Below are positions 1 to 36,859 of a stretch of 64,000 nucleotides of DNA, one piece after another. A model generated the notes under the pieces. It did not search any database. It was not told the DNA's origin and saw nothing but the letters and a program-made list of their open reading frames with translations. How positions within the stretch are numbered: the stretch's first letter is position 1; the number at the start of each line of letters is the position of its first letter. Origin of the DNA: Microcebus murinus (lineage: Eukaryota; Chordata; Mammalia; Primates; Cheirogaleidae); assembly GCF_040939455.1 (NCBI RefSeq), contig NC_134113.1, forward strand, positions 19,454,501 to 19,518,500, read 5' to 3'. The translations under genes were made by a program, and so were the position numbers.

Positions 1-2459
1 AAACCACTCTTTAGTAGCTAATTGAGGCACGAAATTATTTAGAATGTATACTTATTAACTCTTCAGTCTTGACCATGGATGCTATTTGTTAGGGTTGACT
101 TTGTTTTCAGAGCCATTAGGACACGGAAACAGTCCGTGTGGGTATACTATTTATTTGACCATAAGTCAAGATGCCTCCTATTTTCTCAGAAATATTCCAG
201 GGTGTAAATCGTGAAGGTCTTTTCTCTTGGAGCAGAGAGCATAAAGTCCTTGGCTCAGAATTTGTTACACTCTGTTTTTCTTGATTTTATAAAGAAATAC
301 TCTCTGAGTTTTGCCAGTATGTTTAGCTTACCTGATTGGTTCTTCTTCCTTCTGTTGTACATATTTTGATAACCTAGCGGTGACAATGGAATGGTGGGGG
401 GCTGTGACTAGGTGAGCCCTTATTTAGTTCTGATTATCTTGGCCATGTTTTTATACCCTCCCCCTAAATTTCCATGTCACTTCATTCTTTTTCCTCATAA
501 GTGTTTCTTTGCTTTATGATACGTTATATAATCCTTATAATACAGTGATAATGTGATGACCATTTATGAATTTATATTTTTTCCTTTTTCATATTTTTCT
601 TCATAACTTTATTGTACTTTGAAATATGGTAGTGCCCAGGCTGAATTTTTTCTTAATCTGCAGTTATTTTAGAATAGATACTATGTCCCTCCTTCCTCTG
701 GGTTATTTTTAATACTGATTTGGGCAAATAAAACTATAGGTTGGCTTTCATTTCAGCCAATGTTTATTCGGCTTCTTGGCTTCCTAGCTATTAGTTCTAG
801 AATTATAAACACATGTTTATGTGTACTGTTGATTGTCAAATTGCTTACAAAGAAAGAATGATATTCTTGATTCTATTTATATTATTCCAACTATGATACA
901 GTTTTAAAAGAAAGAAGGTTCATTCCACTTCTCCATTCTCCACTCCAGTTTGAATATCCCAAATCACTTGGCCTATCACAGCTGCTTACCAGTGCTGTCT
1001 GGTTGCTTCTACTGGTGGATAGGTGTGTGCTGCCAAAGAACGTGAATCCCAAGTTGTGGTTGACCCTTCAGCATACTATTTTTGAGTGGCATGGTGTGGT
1101 ATTTGCGGGTTGAAGTAGAGTGGAGTAGTAGATTGAATTGGAGAAGGAGTACCAACAGGCTGTAGGCATGATAATAGCTCTTTCCACAGTTCATCCACCC
1201 AGTTGGAGATTTATTTGGATTTCCGGGCTTGTCTTTGTCAAGGCCAACACCTCTCAGACTATCAAGCTGATCATCCATGACATTCATTGCAGATTGTTCT
1301 CATGATCCCAGCAGATGTGGTCAATTTTAGAGACTAGGACTTAGGATTTTTGGAGACTAGAGAGAAAACAAAGAACAAAAGGAGTGTGTTAGCATTTGAG
1401 CTCAAGTCTTCAAGTGACCCCTTAAGCTCTACTTTTCTGAGGTTATTATGAGTACTCTGAGAAGGAGGTTTTCTATCATTGAGTTCCCAATCCACTTGGG
1501 TAGCAAACATATATTAAATTCCTTCTGCATGCCAGGGACTGTGCTAGTTACAACTAAGTGGATAAAAACACTTAAATTAATTTTGGGTACAGTCGTTTCC
1601 AAATAAGAGTTTATACAAAGTGCGGTGAGAACACCTGGGCTTTAGGTGTACTGAGGGCAAGACAGGCTTTGCATAATAGGAAGCATTTTATCTGGGCCCT
1701 GAATAGAGCAGGCATTCTTCGGCAGAGAAGGGAGTGAAAAAGACCATTCTCAGCAGAGGGAGGGGACTGCACACAGGGCTGGAGGCTCGGAAGTAAATCG
1801 TGTTTTCAGGGAACCAAGGCAATGGTTGCTAGCACAGGCAGAAACTTTGCTAAGGGTGAAATTGGGAAGATAGGTTGAGGTCATATTGTGAATGGTCTTT
1901 ATTAAGGAGCTTGGACTTTATCTTGGAGGCAGGAGAAGGATACAGTCTGATTTATTTCTAAGGAACTTAGTAGAGGAATGTGTAGTAGGTGTTAGACTAG
2001 AAGAGGCTAGAGGCAGGAAAACCAGTTCATCCACTGCTGCCATAGCCCAGCAAAGCATTCCCGTTCAGCAAGTGTCTTGGCAGTGGGATGCCAGTGGTGG
2101 GAATGGTTCCAGAAACACGTGAGAGACACACTCAGCTTCACTTGGAGACTTATAAGCTGTTTGGGGAGAGGAAAGGGAGGAGAAATGCATCTTTCTAATG
2201 ACAACGGAAGTGATGGAATTAACCACACTCACAGCTTCAGTGGGAGAAGCAAGTTTTGGGGAAGGAAACTTAGAGTTCATTTTGGGGTGTGTTGCATTAG
2301 AGATACTTATAACATACTGGAGGAAAGGCCCGTTAGGCACTGGACTTCGGAACTTGACAGCTGAGCCACTTTGCCCTCCCAGGCTCTCTCAGGAGGGCTT
2401 TGCTGAGGCCTGTGTCTCCTGAGCCACCTAGCGCTCAGCTGTCTCTTAGACTTTCACCA

Positions 2460-2572
2460 GGCCATAGGCATCTCAAGACAGACACTGTCCTGTTCACCTT
2501 TGTACCCCTAGTGATTACCTGGCACTAAAGGGACCACTCAAGAAATGCTTGTTGAGGGAATGAACAATAAGA
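2460..2572 (+). repeat. L2 LINE 3' end fragment
   Basis: The text reads like the 3' end of mammalian L2: a pyrimidine-rich stretch, then 'cctagtgattacctggcact', then a 'tgcttgttgagggaatgaa' tail matching the (TGAATGAA) terminus of L2. It is diverged and identified by eye only. Confidence 0.5.
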
Positions 2573-3262
2573 AAGCTGTGACTATAAACACACCCACCAT
2601 ATACATATAGTGTCTTGGGATATTAAGGGGAACTTTATATCCAGCTTTATATAACTTTCGGCAGTATGATTGGTTATTCACAAGAATCCCTCTAGGCTTT
2701 TGGTACCAGAAATGTGCCTTTATGCAGAGTTGTATATACACAACAACTTTGCCTTTGTCATCCTGTTTAGAGCAAAACCTGAATTTTTTCCCCCTTAAGG
2801 AGGGGATGTGGGACTTGAAAATGTTTTCATTTTCAGGGTAATGTATTTGAATTCATAAAACTTTTTTGCTGACTGTTCTTATAAATCAATCTTTTATATG
2901 AGAGGCTTTCTAATTTGAGTTACTTTGAGGGTGAAATGCTTTTATGATCTGATTAATTACCCTCTAATTTATCTGTAGAATTTTTGTGTATGATGAACAC
3001 AGAATTCACCTTTTGATAAATCAGACTGTCCATTAGTCTTTATTTTCATGTCACTGTAAAGCATTTTGTGTTCATTCATGGTGGATTTTTTCATTTATTG
3101 TTTGATTTTTGTTTTTGTTCACTTCTTTAATATATGTTAGAACAAGTGGGAAAATCTTCCCAAAGCTGTGAGGTGAATTCTCACATCGGGTTTAATTCAA
3201 TTATAGTGATTGCTGAGTGGGTGTGCAAGACAAGGAGAACATGTGGACCTTGTCCTCAAGTA

Positions 3263-3599
<337 letters not shown>

Positions 3600-3729
3600 T
3601 AGGTTAATATAATTCTGAATTTAGGTTTGTGAAAGAATACTTTTGTGACTGTTTTTCCCCCATCCTATTTCATACAGTACACAAAATGTAAAGTATTTGA
3701 TTTGTTCCAATATGTATGTGTATATCCAA

Positions 3730-4315
3730 GGTCTGTCTGGAAAGTATCCAGCCATTGTTAATGTGAGAACAGTTTAAAACACACGACATTGATATAACCT
3801 GGCAGCCAAGGAGGTTGGACTGTAATGTACATGTGTGAACAATGACAACTTCACTGTACTAGTCATTGGGGTGCTGGCTGTCATTGAGCATGTGTACTGT
3901 GTGGCCATAGCATTCAAAGTGACCGAGCTAGTAGAACCAGGAATCCATATCAAATTTTGTGGTAAGCTTGAACATTCCTGTGTGGAAACTATTCGGATGA
4001 TTCTGAAGGCTTTCGGAGATGATGCAATGAGTGTAGCACAAATAAAAGTGTGGCAGAAACGCTTCAAAGATGGTCGAGTATCTGTTGAAATTGAGCCATG
4101 TTCTGGAAGGCCTGCAACAAGCAGAACACCTGAGAATGTTGAATGTGTATGGGTTAGGTTAAGAGACGCTGAGAGAACTGTGTGAGGTCCCAAGGTGCCT
4201 ACTTTGAAGGGGACTGAGGGAATCATCATTATCCTATGTACAATGTTTCTTGTATCTTCTTCAGTAAATGTCTTTATTTTTCACATAACATGGCTGGATA
4301 CTTTCTAGGCAGATA
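3730..4315 (+). mobile_element. MARNA mariner-type DNA transposon
   Basis: A left end beginning GGTCTGTCTGGAAAGTATCC is mirrored by a right end whose reverse complement shares GAAAGTATCCAGCCAT, giving terminal inverted repeats of roughly 35 bp. The interior encodes a decayed N-terminal mariner transposase (an open frame at 3835-4185 with a KFCGKLEHS...VWQKRFKDGR helix-turn-helix-like core) and then the typical 3' part with gagaactgtgtgaggtccca. Length and order match the mammalian MARNA element. The catalytic domain is missing, so it is non-autonomous and fossil. Confidence 0.85.
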
Positions 4316-5767
4316 GTGTAGGTGTACAGGTGCATGCGTGTGTACACATATGTACAACTAGAAGTCTAACTGCAGACTCAAGTGCTTGAAATCTGGTTTC
4401 CATGTCTATTACTGTATGGAAATCGTTCTCCACTGACCTGCTAATTACCAACCGTTTGGTTTCTTGTCCTTTAATTTTGGTGTATGTCTGTTTTCTATCT
4501 TTGGAAATATTCCAGAATAACCAGTTTAAAAAAAGTAACGTTTTTCCTCTTGGTTTCTAAAACACTACTTCTCCTGACTATCTATATTGTCCTTCACTGA
4601 CTCAAATTCATCCATCAATTGCTCAGTCAGAGCTTACCCAAGGCCTGGCCTTTACCACCATTCTGTTCTCCCTCTCTCTGTCTTCCCTGGCCTCATCATA
4701 TCACATAGGTGTGTCAGTCACGTGATTCTATAATGCTATAGTAATAACCATCCTGAAATCTCAGTGGCTAAGAAAAAAAACTTTATTTCTCAGTCATACT
4801 GCATGTCCATTGTGGCTCTGTAGGGGGTAGGTGTAGAGGTTGTTCTTTCTTTAAGAAACTTATAATTTAAAGAATTTAGATAAACTTATAATTTAAAGTA
4901 AGACACTATATATGGAGGCAGTTGCCCACAATTGCCCAAGCTAAGAACTCTAGCCTTAGGCACAAAAACTACAACCACTCTTCCTTACCACCCTTATGGT
5001 CTCTGGCAAGAGGAATAAATGTCCAGGATTGGGCTGTCACCTAGTGGCTAGTGGAGGGTACTTCCCCACCCTTTTCACCACTCACAAATTGGTTGAATAC
5101 CATGGGAGAAAAATCTTTCTCATACATATGAATATTCCCTTATACCCGCCTTTTCTTCTGTCTCTCAATTATTGTATAGTTACTGTAGAAAAACCTCTTC
5201 CTGCTTTTTAAGGGATATGTAATTAGAAACCAGCCCTAGGCAAGGCTGCTAAAGTAAGAATAGTTTAAGTGATGTACCTTTTTATCGAAGAAAAATCCGA
5301 TACAAGTTATGAAATGAAAAGAATGCTGTGAATCTCTAAATCTTTTGTTAGAACCATGAAGTCCCTTTCACAATTTCAAAAATTCTTAATCTACTTTCTC
5401 TTTTGTAATTTTCTTTTTCTCTATTACCAGGAACTGAAAAATTATTTTTTCTTTTTTTAAAAAAATTTTTTCTTCATACCTTAATGGCCAGTATTAGAAC
5501 AAGATTGTATTTTGTTTTTTCTTCCTCTTAAAATGGAAGTCCTTAGCCTTTTGGTTGTAGTTAAATAGGTTTTTACATGATAGCCTGGGAACCTGTCAGT
5601 TGGGGCATGCAGTAAAAAGTGGCACACAAGACCCAGAGCCTGGCCCTGCTTTGCTCTCCAGGCATATTTGGTAATTTCCTCACTCTGACCCTGTTTGTTA
5701 ATATTAAATGACTTTTGTAAACGGAGCCAAGAATGTTACTTCCTTTGATATTAGAACAGCCAGGTTC

Positions 5768-6100
5768 TTATTCCTAGAGCTCAGCCAGCACCTCCTCCAG
5801 CAGATCTTCCCTGACCACCCACCCAGCTAGCCAGCTGCCCACCTCTCTTACAGTTCCGGTAGCACCTACCATGCTGAGCTAGTGAGTGTCTGAGCAGCTG
5901 CCTGCTGGCTGGGGTTGTAGAGTAGTTATCATCCATCCGTGCAGCTCACACACCAGCCCTGTAATACCAACAGAAGCATAAATCAATGACCATACTCAGG
6001 TTTGGGAGTTATGTGGATCCGAGTTTGAATCTTCAACTCCAGCACTCACTAACCACCAAGGGCAGTGTCAGGCATATGGTATACACTCAGTCAGGGATAG
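5768..6100 (+). repeat. L2-like LINE fragment
   Basis: A pyrimidine-rich block with 'cagatcttccctgaccaccc' and 'gttccggtagcacctaccat' resembles the L2 3' region. Similarity fades after about 5900. Low-confidence identification by eye. Confidence 0.4.
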
Positions 6101-6608
6101 AAATTGCAGGAAAATGTTATTTATATGATCAAGTTAGAATATAAATGTGTTAGGGCAGTTCAGCTTCATTGATTTTTGACTTTTAATAGGCTGTACCTTT
6201 AGCATGTCTTTTATGTACAGCCTCTATGAGATTGATTCTCCCTAATGAACGGTGCCTGGGGGAAAAAAAACCAAAAAACAAAAAATGCTGTCATAAATCA
6301 ATTTCCAGCAATAACTAACCTATGCATTGGAAATCAAGGATCAAGGTCGGATGTGCTATACATCTCAGGAATATATTAGTCTCAGATCCTTATCTAGGTT
6401 TTAAATTTATTTTAAATAATGTTAAGAATCCATGCAATTTTAAAATGGCTGTGAAATTTCAAAATAGCTTTTCAGAATAAAAGCAACTTGAATAGAAGAG
6501 ATTAGGATAAAGGTATTTTCCCGATAAAATTTAAAAGTAAATTAGAATATTAAATTACTATATTTATTTCTTCTGTAGTAGTGATTTTTTCCACTCCAGG
6601 GAGCCCTC

Positions 6609-6714
6609 AAAGATTCTTGGTATCAGGGGGAGGGGTGGCAAGGGCAATATATGTAACCTTAACAATATTTGTACCCCCATAATATGATGAAATAAAAAAA
6701 AAAGACACTTGGTA
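6609..6714 (+). mobile_element. Short L1 3'-end insertion with target duplications
   Basis: A 78-bp insert (6623-6700) contains 'tttgtacccccataatatga' and ends in an A-run after 'gaaataaa', which resembles the 3' terminus of strepsirrhine L1 elements. It is bounded by AAAGATTCTTGGTA (6609-6622) and AAAGACACTTGGTA (6701-6714), two copies of a 14-bp site with two mismatches. This marks an extreme 5' truncation during target-primed insertion. Confidence 0.7.
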
Positions 6715-6844
6715 GCCACTGTAAGAGGGCGGGAAGGAGCAGGGGAGGCTAAGGGTGGGAAGGTACCCAGTAGCCAGCCTACGATTCATTTTGCTCGGCC
6801 AACTTCCCAACATCCAGAACACACACACTGAGGCAGGATGGCGA

Positions 6845-6905
6845 TGACTGTGAGAACTGACTTTTAGCGAGTGCTCACCATATGCCAGGCACTGTCAAGG
6901 TAAAA
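6845..6905 (-). repeat. MIR SINE fragment
   Basis: 'gcgagtgctcaccatatgcc' followed by 'aggcactgtc' is the reverse complement of the conserved 3' part of MIR. Only a short piece survives. Confidence 0.5.
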
Positions 6906-7998
6906 GAAAATAGAATCAGGAAGACACTACACACATATGCATGTGCACACACATATACCTATCAACAATTTGTGATAAGACCTGTGTTAATGGCCTGCGT
7001 AATAAAAAGGGAAAAAGACAGAAATGAAATTTCTAACTCTAAGCTCTAGTGTGTTGGCCTTCATAAGCTCAGGAAACTGCTTAGAAAATGAGTTTTGTAT
7101 AGTCATGTAGCAAATAGAAGAGCTCAGAATGAGCTCAGGATCTCTTTGCTTCTGTTTATGGATTAAGAAAGAAGGCCATAAACTCTGATTAGAAGAGCTA
7201 ATTCAGCAGAAAGATTCTGTTGTCCTAGATTCATGGTTTTCAGTCCTTTCCCCTTTTCCTGAGTTCTGAAAACCTCTTTTCATAGGAAGTTGTATGATAT
7301 GGAGTCAGGACATAAAACAGATAAAGGATGATGTGGACTCCAGTAGGGGTGGAGAAGCCTGTTTGTAAAACTGGTTGATGCTTATGATGTTCCCTCTTAG
7401 ATTTTTGACTGCCCCAGAAGTTTTGCCCCAAAGGTAGTTTTCCCGTGGAAGCGCTTCACACACCTCTGCTTAAGATACTCCTCCTAGGCTTTTGTTACCA
7501 AAGCTGTTGAGATACCCCACTAGCAGATGTGCTTGTCACTATTTCCAGCAAAGTTACATTGCAGAATTTTTTGCCCAATATAAGCAGATTGGTAATATTC
7601 TAGAACAAAAGTGACAAAACTATTGGCCAGTAGATGTGTTTTGTTTGTATACAAAGTAATCAAAAACATTTGAGCCAGCATTGAAAAACTGGGGAAGTTG
7701 GGGATTCTGGCCTCTCAGGAGATCTGACGGCACTTGATGGCATTGAGCAGTGGCTGCAGGTTTCAGATGGGACTTAAGGTATCCCGTTACCACCCCCGTC
7801 ACTCCTTGTTTTTAAACAGCTGGTCTGCTGCATTCATCTGGGAAATCCATCTAGCTTGTTTAGGTCTTCCTTTTTTTTTTTTTTTTTTTTGATGATGCTG
7901 TTTTGCCATTTCAAGATTAAAAATAATACTGAGAATTTAAAAGTGCCTCTTCCTTGAGGTTCAGTTTTTTCATGTGTAACTCTCTTGTTGTTTGATAG

Positions 7999-31365
<23,367 letters not shown>

Positions 31366-32740
31366 AAGATCTTCATTCGAAAATCATCTACCTCAGCATT
31401 TACTGAGCATTTTAAAACTCAGCATCACAGAGATGTCTTTGTGATGTGATGCTTATTAGCCAGGTTGGCCTGAAGAAGGAAAACATCCAGTACCATGCTA
31501 TTTTGTGTCATGAATATAGCCCATTGACCAGGAATTAGTCAGCTAACACACTGAAAACTTGTGTGTTGAGCACATCTGAACTGGTTTGATTTTTAAAGCG
31601 TTTGCTTATGGACCTGTCATCTTTTTTATAAAAAGGCTCACTGATGAGAGACAGCTGGTAATCTCCCACAGCAACCGTTACAGACTCACTTTAATATGGC
31701 AGCCAAGGCCAGCGTGGGAGTGATTGCTAAGAGACCCCAGTCTTTGCATTTCTAAGCCTTGTGCTATAGTTTTGTGCTTTTTTTTTCTATTTCCCGTTTT
31801 TTAAATAAGTAGCTACTAAGTTAATTATTCTTGCTTCTGAACATAATGAATTGCAATATCTAAACATATTTTTATAGGTGTTATTTAAATAATGAAGCAG
31901 TATTGCCTCCTATTGGCAATATTTAAATTATGGATTTTATTAGCATTTAAGACTGTAAATGGTCTTAAGCCACTAACTACTGAAGAGCTCAATGACTGAC
32001 ATCTGAAATACTTTGTGCTTATTTACTTCAGCCCCTAAGAATACTATGATTTAATGTACAAGCCTAATTACAAAGGGCTAGAGTTAAGTAGCAGTGCTAC
32101 TTACCTTATGTAACTATGTTTTAGAAATGTACATATTCAAATGGAAGTGCCTCATTTTAGAAATGAGTAATGCTGATAGCACTGGCACATTACAGTGGTG
32201 TCTTATTTAATACTCATCAGTATATTCTAGTAGCTATCTCTCTCAATCTGTTTTGGATAGAACAGGGGCCAGTAAGCTTTCTCTGTAAAAGGCCAAATAG
32301 TAAATAATTGCAGGACACATGTGTTTCGGTCACATACTCTTCTTTGTTTTGCTTAGGTTTTTTTTTTTTTTTAATAACAGTCTAAAAAATGTAAAAACCA
32401 TGTTTAGCTTGCAGCTGTACAAAAACAGGCCACCAGCCAGATTTGATCCATAAGCCATTGTTTGCTGATCACTGAGAATTTGTATTTTTATGTATAGGTA
32501 AATCCTGACATTCAGCCATATTTTGTTTATGTCATTATACAGTGGATTTGTGGAGACTAGATTCCATGAGTCCTTTTTGAACTCTGAGAGATATTTTAGA
32601 TCATGATCTCAACAGTATTCTTTCAAAATGGCAGACATCTTTTGTAAAAAGAACTTGAAATGTAAATACTGTGTGTGTGCTGTAAGAGTTTATGTATTTC
32701 AAAAATTGAAGTCTCATAAAAAGTTACATTTTGTCTGATG
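31366..32740 (+). other. GNPTAB: GNPTAB 3'UTR (3' end approximate)
   Basis: Follows the stop codon directly. I find no AATAAA or ATTAAA before 32.8 kb. A CATAAA at 32715-32720 is the best visible signal for a 3' end near 32740, giving a UTR of about 1.4 kb, plausible for this gene. A hAT-type repeat lies within it (32264-32476). Confidence 0.5.
32264..32476 (+). mobile_element. hAT-Charlie MITE (MER20-like)
   Basis: 'ggggccagtaagctttctct' with 'gtaaaaggccaaatagtaaa' at the left, and 'acaaaaacaggccaccagcc' with 'agatttgatccataagccat' at the right, match the roughly 220-bp MER20-type element. It lies within the inferred GNPTAB 3'UTR. Confidence 0.7.
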
Positions 32741-33264
32741 CTTTGACTTTTAAACCTTTGAGGATTGAATTTATTGTTACCCAGATTCAACAATCAGTTG
32801 AGTGCCCATATGGGTGCCAGGTTCTGTACTGAACACTGCTAAAATTAAGTGGAAAGTGTAAGGAGAGATTAGTATTATAACATACAGGAGAAGGTTGCTT
32901 TATGGGGGAAAATGGGTTCTATTCATTACAGAATTTATCATATAGTAAAAATTTAGGGGGGGTTCTGGGTGTCATTGTAAAAGTGGAGAATTTATTCTAG
33001 AAAAGTTATAAAGAAATGAACATTTGGGTGTAATGGGGATTTCTGTGGTTAGATGAATATAGTCCACACCTAGTTAGGAGCTTGATAATGGGATGGAGAA
33101 TAGAATCATAGAACATTCATAGAATCATTCATCTAATGATTTAATAGAATTATTAGAACATTAGAACACAGGAACCTTAGAAGTTGATAAGTAGTTAAAT
33201 GGTCTTCAGAGTTTTTAAAGCCTAAGGACCATTAGTTCCAATATAATCCTATAGATGGTCAGTA

Positions 33265-33956
<692 letters not shown>

Positions 33957-34039
33957 GTCTGTAATACAGAAGAAGGAAAGCTGCTCCTCAGCTTTCCTTG
34001 CCTGACCTGCTCAAGGTGGTGTCTCCCAAATCCCAGGCC

Positions 34040-34460
34040 CTTCAGGCACAATTTCAAAACAACTCTCTGGCCAACCCTTGCTTTTTATTAGTGAAGACAC
34101 CAAGGCCAGGAGGATTGCTCAAGGTCTCACAGCCAGTTAGAGGCACAGGTGGAGCAGGAACCCAGGTTGTCTTGTCTTTTTTCATCCCCACCAGGCTATC
34201 CTGCTTCCCCCCATCCCCATGGCAGTGGCACATGTGGGTGAAGAACACACTCTGCAGTCAGAATATTGGGGGGTTCAGCTGCTGGATCCTGGATATGGCC
34301 TGCTGTGATTCAGCTTTTTCTTCCAAAATGTGGGAGGCAGTACTGCTAGCTACTTCATGGGCTTATAACGATGTTTGAAGGAAATGACACGTGTAAAGTA
34401 CCCAGCACAGTGCCTGGCAAATAGTCCTGCCCGGTAAATGTCAGTGATACAGGTGGTAAT
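34040..34460. repeat. Two MIR SINE pieces
   Basis: A reversed MIR core at about 34070-34165 ('gctcaaggtctcacagccag') is followed by a plus-strand MIR end at about 34380-34445 ('gtgtaaagtacccagcacag'). Confidence 0.55.
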
Positions 34461-34732
34461 GATGAGAAGTTTCTGTAAAAGATCCAGGCCAGAGGTGAAG
34501 CTGCTAATCTAGTCTTGGGGTGAAATGAGCACACTGCCCTGAGCTAAGAAAGTGATACATTTTCTAATCAAAAAAGGGGTTGGCTTTTTTTTTATTTTTG
34601 TTTACTCTATTTCTTTAAAAGTGTTATTTCTTCAAAATAACTTTTAAAGTTATTTCTACATATACCAAAAAGCATGCAAATAATGACTAACAAATCAAGA
34701 ATTTAAAAAGAAAGTATAATCATACTTTAGGT

Positions 34733-35125
34733 CAAGACATTTAAGGAAGAAACAGCACTAATCACACATATATTCCTCAAAGGAGTAGAAAAAAGAAGGA
34801 AGATACCATCTAGCCCATCCCTTGAGGTCAACACAACCCAAACACCAAAGCCTGGCTTAGATACCACAAGAAAGGAAAACCATGGACAATCTACCTCAAA
34901 AGATTCCCAAACAAAACATTAGCAAGATGAATTTTTTCCCCAAAGGAACCACACTTTATGGACAAGCTGATTCCATTCCTGGAATGCAAGCAAGGTTGAC
35001 CCAATTCTTGAAAATCAGTACAATTCACGACGTCACCAGGACCCAAAAGAGGAACCACCTGATAAATCTCAACAGATCTTTCTTTAAAAAAGATTATGAA
35101 AATTTTAGAAGTGGAGAGACAAGTA
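34733..35125 (+). mobile_element. L1 ORF2 (reverse transcriptase) relic
   Basis: 'ttccattcctggaatgcaag' next to 'caaggttgacccaattcttg' and 'ctgataaatctcaacagatc' correspond to the L1 ORF2 RT region in order. The frame is broken outside a short open part (34882-35130). Confidence 0.7.
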
Positions 35126-35329
35126 GATGAATTCTTATCTGTTCAATAATTATCAAGAGTTTGGCATATTTCTATCTTTTTAATCTATTTTTCTTTATTG
35201 ATAAATTTTAAAGTAAATCCCAGACTTCATGGAGTCAGGAGCACAAAGCCTTGGTTGTTAAGGGAAAGTGAAGGGGGCTTCTTGTCAGTCTTACTGCTTC
35301 TCCCCGTTCACGTGCCCTAATAACAGTTG

Positions 35330-35520
35330 CATGTTACTGAGCACATTCTGTTAAATGCTTAAGTTCATAATCTCATGTCATCCACACCACATCCCCATTT
35401 TGCTAGTGAAGGATCTGGGGCCTAACTAGGTTTAATGCCTCACCTAAGGTCTCACTACTAAGTGACAGAGCCGGCTTTTCCACCTAAGTCTCTACAAAAT
35501 TTATTCTTATCCACTAAGAT
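35330..35520 (-). repeat. MIR SINE
   Basis: 'tactgagcacattctgttaa', 'catccccattttgctagtga' and 'ctcactactaagtgacagag' follow MIR reversed. Confidence 0.65.
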
Positions 35521-36329
35521 ACTCTTGGATTACAAGGGACAAATCTAACTCACGCTGCTTAAAGGACAAAACAAAGAGGACTTCCAGGACTTGCTCAGCG
35601 CTGTCCATCCCTGCCTCCCTCTGCATGTCAGCTTTTGTCCCCGTGGTGGGGACATGGCAGCTCCTGCCTGGCTCACATCCCCCAAAGAAGCAGGGAAACT
35701 TCTCTGGCTCCAACACAGAAAGCCCTGGTGGGGGATAAGTTACTATGATTGGCTCAATCTGGGCTCTGTGCCCACCTCTGTGGCCAGAGGGATGGAGACA
35801 TTTACCAAAAGAAGGAGGGGAAGGGTGCTGAGCTGACAAAAACACTACACTCCAGCTTTACAGAATAAGGATTGGATGCATGTGGAAAACCAAATTCTGG
35901 GTTTATTACTCAAATTGAAGGCAAGCTGCCATACTGGAAAGCAATTGGAAAAATCAAATCTGTTGATTAGAACACAGTGAGCCTTATAAGTTTTTCATTA
36001 CTGAAAGGATTCAAAGAAATGTTTGTAAAGCATTAGCATAGTACCTACCACATTCTCCATAAATGGTAGCTCTTAACGATTCTCAATTGGTCTCAATTGC
36101 AATCTTCCTTGTGCTTTTCCTCCCCAGCCAGCTTCACTCGTGGCCTCATACTATGTCAGCCACATTGCATTTTCCCAAATGTGCTATGCACCCTTACTCC
36201 TCCATACTCTTACAGGTGCTATTTTTATGTTTGACCCATCTTTTCCTTCCTTATCCATCTGTTAAACTCCTACCCATTCCTCAAGGTCCATCACCAGTAG
36301 CTCATCTACTGAGACATTTTCGAAGAGAT

Positions 36330-36800
36330 TGCCTGTATGAACTGAGTTCTTTGAGTAAGGAAACAAGGGATGTAATATTTAGGCTTTCAAACAACCTTGA
36401 CAAGGTTCTCCACCACTGGTTACTAAAGAAAATGGGAAAATGTTTTGTCAGGAATCCAGATAATTGAAGTAAATGGGCGATGATGATTTATATGGAAAAG
36501 TATTAACAACATGTGGTCTTCTAAGAATCAATACTGAGACAAGTCATAATATTTCGGTGTATCTGTTAAAAATTATAAATCACCTGTTGAAGTACGTTGT
36601 GAAATCTCTAGATATGCTCTTTATGGTAGTAAAATGCCAAGGTGATGGAGATCAATCTTGGGAAATTTTTACTATGAATAACAGAAAAATAATTGATGAT
36701 CTTCAGTTAAGGATCACTGAAGAAAAACAACTCAGTCTTTATGATGATATAGTGAATAATGTCTATTATAAGGAAGGGACCTGGGATTTACACCTGTCAT
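36330..36800 (+). mobile_element. CR1/L3 LINE reverse-transcriptase relic
   Basis: The open frame 36473-36841 encodes MVVKCQGDGDQ and later VYYKEGTWDL, which recall the end of the RT domain of L3/CR1 LINEs (V-V-K-C-x-x-D-G-D then a Y-Y-K-D-G-like stretch). The upstream 'aaccttgacaaggttctcca' also fits. It is ancient and diverged; family assignment is by pattern only. Confidence 0.55.
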
Positions 36801-36859
36801 TCCTCACCCAGTATGTGTGTTTAACCCAGTATGTGTGTTAAACACACCCAGTGGTGTGT

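Noticed and set aside
3835..4185. 116-codon ORF as a gene
   Set aside because: It lies within the MARNA transposon and is the decayed N-terminus of a transposase without the catalytic part.
35507..35845. 112-codon minus-strand ORF
   Set aside because: It lies in a stretch resembling an old interspersed repeat; no recognisable domain.
36473..36841. 122-codon ORF as a novel protein gene
   Set aside because: It has CR1/L3 reverse-transcriptase-like residues, no start context and no conserved neighbours; more likely a LINE relic.
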